DNA of 64,000 nt, from NCBI RefSeq assembly GCF_947494015.1, contig NZ_CANLTL010000007.1, positions 62,001-126,000 on the forward strand. The letters run 5' to 3'. This document shows positions 56,928 to 64,000 of this stretch, one piece after another. The number at the start of each line of letters is the position of its first letter. The stretch's first letter is position 1. A program made the position numbers and the translations under genes. A model generated the notes under the pieces. The model was not told the DNA's origin and ran no database searches. It was given only the letters and a program-made list of their open reading frames with translations. This stretch comes from an uncultured Cellulomonas sp. Its GTDB lineage: Bacteria; Actinomycetota; Actinomycetes; Actinomycetales; Cellulomonadaceae.

Positions 56928-57925
56928 GCCGCCACCTCTCGCCGGCCGCGGCGTCGTCGGCCCTCGTCGGCCGACGGGTCGGCCTGCGCCGGGGCGTCCG
57001 CGCTGGAGACGACGCCACGGAACAGGTCGGCCAGCGTCGGCCGGACCGGGGAGAACTCCTGCACGTGGCCCAGCCGCACCGCACCGGCCAGCAGCGCCTG
57101 GGCGGCGTCCGGGGCGGCGTCGGTCAGCTCGACGACGACCGGTCCGCCGTGCCGGCCCGAGGCGGGCACCACGGCCGCGCCCGGCAGCGAGGCGACCAGC
57201 GCGTCGACCTCGGACGGCGCGGCCCGCAGGTCGAGCAGGTAGCGCGGACGGTCGGTGCTGCGCAGCTCGTCGATGGTGCCGAGCGCCTCCATCCGCCCCG
57301 ACCGCACGATGCCGACCCGGTCGCACAGCCGCTCGACCAGGTCGAGCTGGTGGGAGGAGAAGATGACCGGCACGCCGGCATCCGCGCGCTCGCGCAGCAC
57401 CGCGCTCATGACGTCGACCGCGACCGGGTCCAGGCCCGAGAACGGCTCGTCCAGCACGAGCACGTCGGGGTCGTGGACGAGCGCGGCGGCGAGCTGGACC
57501 CGCTGCTGGTTGCCCAGCGAGAGCTTCTCGACGTTGTCGCCCCGTCGCGCGCCGACCCCCAGCCGGTCCGTCCAGCGGTCGACGGCGGCGCGCGCGTCGG
57601 ACGGGGTCATGCCGTGCAGCCCGGCGAGGAACATGAGCTGCTCGCCGACCTTCATCTTCGGGTAGAGGCCGCGTTCCTCGGGCATGTAGCCCACCCGGCG
57701 GCGGGCCTCGAGGTCGAGCGCGGCGCCGTTCCACCGCACCTCGCCGGAGTCCGCCGCGAGCACGCCGAGCATGATCCGCATCGCGGTGGTCTTGCCGGCG
57801 CCGTTCGAGCCGACGAACCCGAAGATCTCCCCGGCCCGCACGTCGAAGGTCAGGTCCTCCAGCGCGCGCAGCGCGCCGTACGACTTGTTCAGGTGGTCGA
57901 TCTCGAGCACGCTCACGCGGCGCAT
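56924..57925 (-). CDS. ABC transporter ATP-binding protein, NatA-like
   Basis: The 333-residue ATPase has Walker A GSNGAGKTT, a signature LSLGNQQR (a variant of LSGGQ), Walker B VLVLDEPFSGLD and the H-loop SSHQ. A C-terminal domain of about 90 residues with an Arg-rich tail follows. It energises the ABC-2 permease downstream. A GTG at 57916 is an alternative start three codons in. No clear promoter is seen. Confidence 0.93.
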   Translation of the reverse strand: MRRVSVLEIDHLNKSYGALRALEDLTFDVRAGEIFGFVGSNGAGKTTAMRIMLGVLAADSGEVRWNGAALDLEARRRVGYMPEERGLYPKMKVGEQLMFLAGLHGMTPSDARAAVDRWTDRLGVGARRGDNVEKLSLGNQQRVQLAAALVHDPDVLVLDEPFSGLDPVAVDVMSAVLRERADAGVPVIFSSHQLDLVERLCDRVGIVRSGRMEALGTIDELRSTDRPRYLLDLRAAPSEVDALVASLPGAAVVPASGRHGGPVVVELTDAAPDAAQALLAGAVRLGHVQEFSPVRPTLADLFRGVVSSADAPAQADPSADEGRRRRGRREVAA

Positions 57926-58083
57926 CCCCCGGGGTCGCGGCCGGCGGTCGGCCGGCGCGGGAACCTGATCGGTCCCCCGCGTTCGCGCCCGGTCCGCGGG
58001 CCTGTGATGGTGCGTCCAACGTAGCGGAGCCGCACGTCACAGCGTGAGTCCCGGCCTCGCGGGCGCGCCGGGGCGACGGTGCC

Positions 58084-58089
58084 TACCGT
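58084..58089 (+). promoter_or_regulatory. -10 element of a leaderless promoter for the SGNH hydrolase
   Basis: TACCGT is five bases before ATG 58095, without a ribosome site. Confidence 0.55.
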
Positions 58090-58094
58090 GGGGC

Positions 58095-58880
58095 ATGGTC
58101 ACGACCCCGGTCCGACGCCGGCGACTGGTGCCCGTCGTGGTGGGGGCCGCCGTCGCCGCCGGGCTCGGGCTGGGCGCGGCGGCCCTCGCGGGGCGGCCGG
58201 ACGGCGCCGCGGACGAGCGGACGGCCGCCGCGCCGGCAGAGCCGACCGGACCGACGGGGCCGGCCGGCGCCCAGCCCCCCGACCTGGCGGCCGACGCGCC
58301 GCGGATCGCGTTCCTCGGGGACTCGCTGACCGTGGGCGTCGGCGCGCCGCCCGGGCGGGGGTACGCCCCGCAGACGGCGCGGGCGCTGGGGTGGCCGATC
58401 GCCGTCGTCGACGGGGTCTCGGGCAGCGGGTTCGTCGCCCCCGGCCTGGGCCGGCCGATGCCCGACCGGGTGCCCGCGGTGGTCGCGGCGAAGCCGGACG
58501 TCGTCGTCGTGGCCGGCGGGTCGAACGACGTCTTCGGCGGGTACGACGCCGAGGCCGTGGGCGCGGCCACCACCGAGCTGCTCACCGAGCTGCGGGCTGG
58601 TCTTCCGGACGCCGCCGTGGTCGTCCTGGGTCCGTTCCCCACGTCCCTGGCCGGGGTGGGCGCCCCCGACCCGGTCCGGGACGCCGTCCGCGAGGCGACG
58701 CTGGCCGCCGAGGCGCGATGGCTCGACGCGGGGGCGGTGGTCGCGTCGGTCGTCACGACCGACGCCGACTGGGACCGGTACACCAGCGCGGACGGGCTGC
58801 ACCCGAACGAGGACGGGTACCGGGCGATGGCTCACGCGCTCGCCGCCGAGCTGACGGAGCTGGTGGGCGCCGCCCGGTGA
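58095..58880 (+). CDS. exported SGNH/GDSL-family hydrolase
   Basis: The 261-residue protein has a short Arg-rich N-terminus and a hydrophobic helix (about 12-32), so it is secreted or membrane-anchored. The GDSL block is FLGDSLTVG with Ser77, block III contains GGSNDV, and the Asp/His pair is in DGLHPNEDGY. Enzymes of this type are esterases or acyl/acetyl hydrolases of cell-wall or polysaccharide substrates. A Pro/Thr-rich linker lies after the helix. Confidence 0.88.
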   Translation: MVTTPVRRRRLVPVVVGAAVAAGLGLGAAALAGRPDGAADERTAAAPAEPTGPTGPAGAQPPDLAADAPRIAFLGDSLTVGVGAPPGRGYAPQTARALGWPIAVVDGVSGSGFVAPGLGRPMPDRVPAVVAAKPDVVVVAGGSNDVFGGYDAEAVGAATTELLTELRAGLPDAAVVVLGPFPTSLAGVGAPDPVRDAVREATLAAEARWLDAGAVVASVVTTDADWDRYTSADGLHPNEDGYRAMAHALAAELTELVGAAR

Positions 58881-58898
58881 GCCGCCGCGCCGGCCCCC

Positions 58899-58904
58899 TA
58901 CGGT
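58899..58904 (+). promoter_or_regulatory. -10 element of a leaderless promoter for the CPBP-like gene
   Basis: TACGGT is six bases before ATG 58911, which has no ribosome site. Confidence 0.55.
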
Positions 58905-58910
58905 GACCTC

Positions 58911-59714
58911 ATGGCCGACGTCGCGACCGCCGTCCGGGGCCCGCTCGTGCCCGCCGCCCTGGTGTCCCTGGCCGGGTTCGTCATGTTCGGGCTGGAGCAG
59001 CGCGACGCCGGCCTGGGCGTGCTCGCGGTCGCCGTGGCGCTCGGCCTCGTGCTGGACCGGGCTGCCGGCAAGGACCTGGCCCTGATCGCCTTCGGGCTGG
59101 TCGTGATGAGCCTCGTGCCGATCACCACCGACATCAGCACCGGGCACATGGTCACGATGGGCGCGGCGATGGCGGTCGCCGTCGCCGGGCCGTACCTCGT
59201 GTCGCGCTACGTGTACCGCGACCACGCCGTGCGCTTCCCGGTGCGCACCGGCGAGCGGTGGACGCGGCTGGAGAAGCTGTACCTGGTCGCCGTCCCGGTG
59301 CTCGGCTACGCCGTGCTGCCGGTGTACATGATCCCCACCGGTGTGTACGAGAACTGGCCGGCGGCGTCCGACGTCGACGCGATCGCCCGGCTGTTCCTGG
59401 GCACCAACGTGCTGGGGATCTGGGACGAGCTGTTCTTCATCTGCACCGTGTTCACGCTGCTGCGCCGGCACCTGTCGTTCTGGCCGGCGAACGTCCTCCA
59501 GGCGGTGCTGTTCACATCATTCCTGCACGACCTGGGCTTCCACGCCTGGGGACCGGTCCTGATCTACGCCTTCGCGCTCGTCCAGGGCTACATCTTCGGG
59601 CTGACCCGGTCGCTGACCTACGTGGTGTGCGTGCACCTGCTGTTCGACCTGGTGCTCTTCGGGGTCCTGGTGCACGCGCACAACCCGGCCTGGCTCGACG
59701 TGTTCGTGTACTGA
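58911..59714 (+). CDS. CPBP-like membrane protein (divergent protease family)
   Basis: The 267-residue protein has eight predicted helices. The DELFF segment (Asp172-Glu173) and later SFLHDLGFH and VHLLFD are in the places of the CPBP/Abi motifs, but the first motif is Asp-Glu instead of Glu-Glu and lacks the Arg of EExxxR. If it is a CPBP protein it is a divergent one, perhaps without protease activity. Related membrane proteins are widespread in actinobacteria. It follows the SGNH gene by 31 bases and has its own -10. Confidence 0.6.
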   Translation: MADVATAVRGPLVPAALVSLAGFVMFGLEQRDAGLGVLAVAVALGLVLDRAAGKDLALIAFGLVVMSLVPITTDISTGHMVTMGAAMAVAVAGPYLVSRYVYRDHAVRFPVRTGERWTRLEKLYLVAVPVLGYAVLPVYMIPTGVYENWPAASDVDAIARLFLGTNVLGIWDELFFICTVFTLLRRHLSFWPANVLQAVLFTSFLHDLGFHAWGPVLIYAFALVQGYIFGLTRSLTYVVCVHLLFDLVLFGVLVHAHNPAWLDVFVY

Positions 59715-59799
59715 CCACGGGCGGGCGGCCGGACGGGCGACGCGGGACCCTCGGCGCAGGCGCGGTCGCCCGCGCCGCGCCGTGTCGTCCGCCCTCACC

Positions 59800-59805
59800 T
59801 ATCGT
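59800..59805 (+). promoter_or_regulatory. candidate -10 element for the MEDS/HATPase gene
   Basis: TATCGT lies 86 bases before GTG 59891, giving a leader of about 80 bases. It is a good -10 match. Confidence 0.45.
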
Positions 59806-59890
59806 GGACGCGCCCGGGCGACGAACCCGCCCGCCGTCCGCCCGACCATCGGGCGCCCCCGCCCGCCGCCCGACCCGCTGAAGGAGCACC

Positions 59891-60859
59891 GTGACGCCCA
59901 CCGCGCCGACGCTCTCTCCGGGCGCGGCCTACCGGCACGAAGCCGTGCTGTTCGACGGGACCGACGAGTTCCTGCAGCGCGCCGTGCCGTTCGTGCGCGA
60001 CGGCGTCGGCGGCGGGGAGTCGGTGTTCGCCGCCCTGGTCGACGCGCGGTGGGGGCCGCTGCGAGAGGCTCTGGGTGACGCCGCCGACCGCGTCCACCGG
60101 GTCGACATGCCCGCGCTCGCCCGCAACCCCGCGCGGATCTTCCCCGCGCTGCGCGACCTCGTGGTCAGGAACGCCGCCGAGCGCCGGCCGGTGCGCGGGA
60201 TCGGCGAGCTGACGTACCCCGGCCGGCGCAGCCCCGAGGTCGCCGAGTGCCAGGTGCACGAGTCGCTGCTGAACGTGGCGGTGCCGCCCCAGACGCCGCT
60301 GTGGCTGCTGTGCCCGTACGACGTCAGCGTGCTGGACGGCCCGCTGCTCGACGACGTGCACTGCGCCCACCCGGCGGTCACGCACCCGGACGGGTCCCCC
60401 GTCCCGCACGGCCCGCACGCCACGCCCTGCCACGGCCCCGAGCACGCCGGGGACCTGTGGCGACGGCCCCTGCCGCCGGCGGACCCGGCCGCGCAGGCGC
60501 TCACGTTCCACCGCGGCGACCTCGGCCGGATCCGGGCCGTGGTCCGCGGCTGGGCGACGGCGTCCGGCCTGAGCCGCGACCGCACCCAGGACCTGACCCT
60601 CGCGGTCAACGAGCTCGCCGCCAACAGCCTCGACCACGGTGGCGGACGCGGCGTCCTGCGGCTGTGGACCGACCCCGGAGCGCTCGTGTGCGAGGTGGCC
60701 GACACCGGGCGGCTGGACGACGTGATGGTCGGCCGCGTCGCGCCGGTCGACGGCCAGGTGCGCGGGCGCGGCGTGTGGATGGTCAACCAGCTGTGCGACC
60801 TCGTGCAGATCCGGTCCACCGCGGGCGGGACGGTCGTCCGCGTCCACAGCTGGGTGTGA
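59891..60859 (+). CDS. MEDS-domain / HATPase regulator (anti-sigma-factor-kinase-like)
   Basis: The 322-residue protein has an N-terminal MEDS domain (about 10-170) with AAYRHEAVLFDG and the GELTYPGR and CPYDVSVL patterns, and a C-terminal HATPase domain with the N box AVNELAANSLDHGG and the G1 region DTGRLDD. This order is found in actinobacterial regulators of RsbW type. It probably binds a STAS antagonist or a sigma factor and phosphorylates the former. AAGGAG precedes GTG 59891. The next gene is coupled by GTGA. Confidence 0.88.
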   Translation: MTPTAPTLSPGAAYRHEAVLFDGTDEFLQRAVPFVRDGVGGGESVFAALVDARWGPLREALGDAADRVHRVDMPALARNPARIFPALRDLVVRNAAERRPVRGIGELTYPGRRSPEVAECQVHESLLNVAVPPQTPLWLLCPYDVSVLDGPLLDDVHCAHPAVTHPDGSPVPHGPHATPCHGPEHAGDLWRRPLPPADPAAQALTFHRGDLGRIRAVVRGWATASGLSRDRTQDLTLAVNELAANSLDHGGGRGVLRLWTDPGALVCEVADTGRLDDVMVGRVAPVDGQVRGRGVWMVNQLCDLVQIRSTAGGTVVRVHSWV

Positions 60860-62199
60860 GTCCGACGGCGCCGACGACGCCGCCCGAGGTGGCCGTCGCG
60901 CTGGAGCTGTACCGCCTCGCGCCCGGTGAGTTCACCGCGGCCCGCAACGCGCGCGCCAAGGAGGCCCGCGCGGCAGGCGACCGGGCGCTGGCGACCGTCG
61001 TCACAGGGATGCGCCGCCCGTCCGTCGCGGCGTGGGCGGTGAACCTGCTGGTCCGCGAGCGCCCCGACGACGTGGAGCAGCTGCTGGCGACCGGCACCCG
61101 GCTGCGGGCCGCGCAGGCCGCGATGGACGGTGCCGCGCTGCGCGACCTGGCACGCGTGCAGCACGAGCAGCTGGCGGCGCTGCGCGCGGAGGCCGACGAG
61201 CTCGCGGCCGCCGCCGGCCAGCGCCTGAGCGAGCCGGTCCGGCAGGCGCTGGACGCGACCCTGCGCGCCGCGATGGCCGACGCCGGCGCCACCGGGGCGG
61301 TCCGCACCGGGCTGCTGACGACCGAGCTGGTCAGCACCGGGTTCGATCCCGTCGAGGTGGGCGATGCGGTCGCCGTCCCCGGCGCGCCGCCGCTGCTCGT
61401 CCCCGCGGACGGGGCCGTGTCGGCCGAGCCCGCCACCGCGCCCGACGACGGCGACGACGGCGACGACGGGGCGCGCGTGACCTTGTCGGGGGGCTCCTCC
61501 CGGGGGCGCGGCGCCGCCCGGCCGGGCGGCGGCGGGGCGGGGCGCGAGCGTGCGGACGTGACCGTGCGGCTGGGCCGGGGGGCGGGGACCGGCGCGCCCG
61601 GCCGAGGCGCGCGGGTGGCCGCGGCCCGGGCGGTGGCCGACGCGGCACCGGCAGGAGCGCGGACCGAGGGCGCAGCGCACGGGGATGCGGCGGTCGAGCC
61701 GACGGCGGCCGACGCGGCGCCGACCGGGCTCGCACCGACCGGGCTCGCACCGACCGACCGCGCGACGGCCGGACGTGCGGAGCGCCCCGAGGCGGCCCGA
61801 CGGCGAGCCACCCAGCAGGCGGCTGCCCGGCTCGCGCGGGAGCGCCGGGCCGCCGGGCGTGCGCTCGACCGCGCCGAACGGCGGTCCACCGAGGCAGCCG
61901 CCGCCAGTGCGCACGCGGACGACGTCGTCGGACGCCTGGCGCGGCGGGAGACCGAGCTCGCCGACGAGGTGGACCGGCTGGCGGCCCGGCTCGCTCAGGT
62001 CCGCGCCGAGCGCGACGCCGTCGACCGGGACCTGGCGCGCGCACGGACCGACCGCGACGCCGCCGCCGATCGCGCCGAGCGGACCGCTGCGGAGGCACGC
62101 GGCGCGCAGGAGCGGCTGGCCGCGCTGGACGCCGGCGCCGCCGACCCCGGACCCGACCTCGATCCGTCCCCTGACCACGGTGCGGGTGGGCAGGGGTAG
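60856..62199 (+). CDS. hypothetical protein with helical N-domain and C-terminal coiled coil
   Basis: The 447-residue protein has a well-formed helical N-domain (about 1-170), a disordered middle with Gly/Arg and Ala/Pro-rich runs and a repeated GLAPT, and a long coiled coil (about 310-420) with Arg/Glu/Ala heptads. I recognise no family. It overlaps the MEDS/HATPase stop by GTGA, so the two are made together and it may be an adaptor or target of that regulator. Codon use is that of the neighbours. No transmembrane segment is seen. Confidence 0.75.
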   Translation: MSPTAPTTPPEVAVALELYRLAPGEFTAARNARAKEARAAGDRALATVVTGMRRPSVAAWAVNLLVRERPDDVEQLLATGTRLRAAQAAMDGAALRDLARVQHEQLAALRAEADELAAAAGQRLSEPVRQALDATLRAAMADAGATGAVRTGLLTTELVSTGFDPVEVGDAVAVPGAPPLLVPADGAVSAEPATAPDDGDDGDDGARVTLSGGSSRGRGAARPGGGGAGRERADVTVRLGRGAGTGAPGRGARVAAARAVADAAPAGARTEGAAHGDAAVEPTAADAAPTGLAPTGLAPTDRATAGRAERPEAARRRATQQAAARLARERRAAGRALDRAERRSTEAAAASAHADDVVGRLARRETELADEVDRLAARLAQVRAERDAVDRDLARARTDRDAAADRAERTAAEARGAQERLAALDAGAADPGPDLDPSPDHGAGGQG

Positions 62200-62202
62200 C
62201 GT
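62197..62202 (+). promoter_or_regulatory. -10-like element before the second ABC ATPase
   Basis: TAGCGT lies eight bases before GTG 62211; its TAG start is the stop codon of the previous gene. The spacing is slightly longer than in other leaderless cases. Confidence 0.45.
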
Positions 62203-62210
62203 TCTGCGCC

Positions 62211-63137
62211 GTGCCCGCCCCCGTCATCGCCGCGACCGGCCTCACCAAGCGCTACGGCGACCTGACCGCCGTCGGCGGCATCGACTTCCGCGTCGCGCCG
62301 GGTGAGTCGTTCGGCCTGCTCGGCCCGAACGGGGCCGGCAAGTCCACGACGATGCGGATGGTCGGCGCCGTCTCCTCGCGCACCGGTGGGGACCTGACCG
62401 TGCTCGGCCTCGACCCCGACACGCACGGCCCCGAGATCCGCAGCCAGCTCGGCGTCGTCCCGCAGGAGGACAACCTCGACACCGAGCTACGGGTCCGGGA
62501 CAACCTCATCGTCTACGGCCGCTACTTCGGCATCCCCCGGGCGGTGTGCTCGCGGCGCGCCGACGAGCTGCTGTCCTTCGCCCAGCTCGAGGACAAGGCG
62601 CGGGCGAAGGTCGATGACCTCTCCGGCGGGATGAAGCGGCGACTGACGATCGCCCGGGCACTGGTCAACGAGCCGCGGGTCCTCATGCTGGACGAGCCGA
62701 CCACCGGGCTGGACCCGCAGGCCCGGCACGTGCTGTGGGACCGGCTGTTCCGGCTCAAGGAGCGCGGCACGACGCTCGTGCTGACCACGCACTACATGGA
62801 CGAGGCCGAGCAGCTGTGCGACCGGCTCGTCGTGGTGGACCACGGCGTGATCATGGCCGAGGGCAGCCCCGCCGAGCTCATTCGCACCCACTCCTCCCGC
62901 GAGGTGGTCGAGGTGCGCTTCGGGTCCGAGCGCAACGCGAGCGCGGCCGCCGAGCTCGCCGGGCTGGGCGACCGCATCGAGGTGCTGCCCGACCGCGTGC
63001 TCGTGTACGCGCGCGACGGCGAGGCGGTCCTGGAGGCGGTGAGCCGTCGCGGCCTGCGCCCCACCACCAGCCTGGTGCGCCGCTCGAGCCTGGAGGACGT
63101 CTTCCTGCGGCTGACCGGACGGAGCCTCATCGAGTGA
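62211..63137 (+). CDS. ABC transporter ATP-binding protein, DrrA/NodI-like
   Basis: The 308-residue ATPase has Walker A GPNGAGKST, a signature DLSGGMKRRL, Walker B VLMLDEPTTGLD and an H-loop TTHYMDEAE. A C-terminal regulatory part of about 80 residues follows, as in the drug-resistance DrrA group. The GTG start has TAGCGT eight bases before it. It is paired with the permease downstream, coupled by GTGA. Substrates of this subfamily include lipids, drugs and nodulation factors. Confidence 0.93.
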   Translation: MPAPVIAATGLTKRYGDLTAVGGIDFRVAPGESFGLLGPNGAGKSTTMRMVGAVSSRTGGDLTVLGLDPDTHGPEIRSQLGVVPQEDNLDTELRVRDNLIVYGRYFGIPRAVCSRRADELLSFAQLEDKARAKVDDLSGGMKRRLTIARALVNEPRVLMLDEPTTGLDPQARHVLWDRLFRLKERGTTLVLTTHYMDEAEQLCDRLVVVDHGVIMAEGSPAELIRTHSSREVVEVRFGSERNASAAAELAGLGDRIEVLPDRVLVYARDGEAVLEAVSRRGLRPTTSLVRRSSLEDVFLRLTGRSLIE

Positions 63138-64000
63138 GCACCGCCCACCCCCTGCCGCCCCCACCCACCGGCCCACCCACCGGCCCGGCCACCGGTCCCT
63201 CCGTGACCGCCGGCGGGGCGGGCCGCGCCGAACCGGCCGCCACCGCCATCGCCGCGGCCGCGCGTCCCCGCCGGTTCGGCGCCCTCTACGTGGCCGAGCA
63301 CCAGCTGCGGGCCATGCGCTCGTACGGCTGGACCATCGTGATGTCCGGCATCGGCAGCCCGGTCCTGTACCTGCTGGGCCTCGGGCTGGGGCTGGCGACG
63401 TTCCTCGACGTCCCGGTCGCCTTCGGCCCGGACGGCGCCGTGCCCTACGTCGTGTTCGTGGCGCCCGCCCTGCTGGCGACCGCGGCGATCACCGTGTCCA
63501 CCGAGGAATTCACCTACACGGTCATGGCCGGCTTCAAGTGGCGGCGGGTCTTCTGGGGGATGAACGCCTCACCGCTGGCGCCGCAGCAGGTCGCCGGCGG
63601 ACTGGTGCTGGCCGTCCTGGTGCGGATGGCGTTCGTCTGCGTCGCGTACGCCGCCCTGGTCGCACTGTTCGGCGCCCTGGGCCGCGGCGGCGCCGTGGTG
63701 GTGCTGCCGCTCATCGGGCTGCTCGGCGGGCTCGCCTTCGGCATGCCGCTGCTCGCCTTCGCCGCGTCGCTCAAGGACGACGCCGGCCAGTTCGCCGCCG
63801 TCCAGCGGTTCGTCTTCACGCCCATGTTCCTGTTCTCGGGGACGTTCTACCCGCTCGCGACGTTGCCCGGCTGGCTGCACTGGATCGGCTGGGTGTCCCC
63901 GCTGTGGCACGCCAGCGAGCTCGGCCGGGTGGTGTCCTACGGGCACCCGGTCCCCGGGTGGCTCGTGACCGTGCACGTCGCGGTGCTCGTCGTGCTCGCC
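63134..64000 (+). CDS. ABC-2 type permease, DrrB/NodJ-like (C-terminus outside window)
   Basis: The 289 residues up to the window end start with a Pro/Gly-rich cytoplasmic stretch of about 50 residues, then ALYVAEHQLRAMRSYGWTIVMSGIGSP and four or five helices. The NASPLAPQQVAGG block and FSGTFYPLATLPGWL are typical of DrrB/NodJ permeases. It is coupled to the ATPase by GTGA. The protein is probably nearly complete (the family has about 250-290 residues), with the last helix ending beyond 64000. Confidence 0.92.
   Translation, partial: MSTAHPLPPPPTGPPTGPATGPSVTAGGAGRAEPAATAIAAAARPRRFGALYVAEHQLRAMRSYGWTIVMSGIGSPVLYLLGLGLGLATFLDVPVAFGPDGAVPYVVFVAPALLATAAITVSTEEFTYTVMAGFKWRRVFWGMNASPLAPQQVAGGLVLAVLVRMAFVCVAYAALVALFGALGRGGAVVVLPLIGLLGGLAFGMPLLAFAASLKDDAGQFAAVQRFVFTPMFLFSGTFYPLATLPGWLHWIGWVSPLWHASELGRVVSYGHPVPGWLVTVHVAVLVVLA

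Overview
The window is very GC-rich chromosomal DNA with dense, often overlapping genes. It is best explained as core chromosome of a high-GC actinobacterium, probably near the Cellulomonadaceae. Supporting marks are a mycothiol synthase (mshD), a tmk-holB pair behind topA, a proton-pumping pyrophosphatase, a tight-adherence (Tad) pilus operon of the actinobacterial type, and a ppk1/mutT1 neighbourhood like that of mycobacteria. Taxonomy is inferred from gene content and base composition only. I see no prophage, insertion sequence, CRISPR array or rRNA operon, and one tRNA (Thr, anticodon CGT).

Layout. 1-5.7 kb: a truncated secreted lamin-tail-domain protein, a small methyltransferase, tRNA-Thr, a two-domain VOC protein and a lipoprotein peptidase of the tripeptidyl-aminopeptidase type. 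5.8-17.9 kb (mostly minus strand): holB, tmk, a Gfo/Idh/MocA oxidoreductase, topA, a PAP2 phosphatase, a large class-I methyltransferase, an EEP-family nuclease/phosphatase, hppA and a STAS protein. 18.0-20.7 kb: a DUF1998-type DNA helicase preceded by a nine-codon leader ORF. 20.8-25.4 kb: a seven-gene Tad operon (CpaE-like, tadA, tadB, tadC, Flp-like pilin, two TadE/TadG-like pseudopilins), mostly joined by 4-bp stop/start overlaps. 25.7-30.3 kb: malic enzyme, a membrane protein, acetyl-CoA synthetase and a small ORF. 30.3-30.7 kb: a 72-bp tandem repeat array with internal palindromes. 30.7-38.1 kb: a flavoprotein, mshD, then a phosphate block (ppk1, a Nudix/histidine-phosphatase fusion, a candidate structured RNA, a DUF47 protein and a Pit transporter). 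38.1-41.6 kb: a MarR-regulated DHA2 efflux operon and a second MarR gene. 41.6-48.5 kb: a PAS histidine kinase, msrB, a DEAD-box RNA helicase, an M50 peptidase and a ferredoxin/ferredoxin-reductase pair. 48.5-55.7 kb: an APC permease, a DoxX protein, a UMF1-type MFS protein, an alpha/beta hydrolase, a single-domain response regulator and a PAS-GAF-SpoIIE phosphatase. 55.7-64 kb: an ABC-2 exporter, an SGNH hydrolase, a CPBP-like membrane protein, a MEDS/HATPase regulator, a coiled-coil protein and a second ABC-2 exporter cut by the window end.

How genes work together. HolB/Tmk/TopA serve DNA replication and topology. Ppk1, the Nudix fusion protein, DUF47 and Pit suggest a phosphate/polyphosphate neighbourhood. 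STAS, MEDS-HATPase and PAS-GAF-SpoIIE proteins look like parts of partner-switching (RsbV/W/U-like) signalling, scattered in the window. The Tad genes encode a pilus assembly machine that lacks a prepilin peptidase here.

Expression style. About eighteen genes have a -10-like hexamer with A at position 2 and T at position 6, placed 5-8 bases before the start codon and without a Shine-Dalgarno sequence. I read these as leaderless mRNAs and used the pattern to fix several starts. The observations most worth a second look are the candidate multi-hairpin RNA at 36285-36378, the 72-bp array, the Flp-like pilin with a 90-residue leader, and the leaderless micro-ORF coupled to the helicase.
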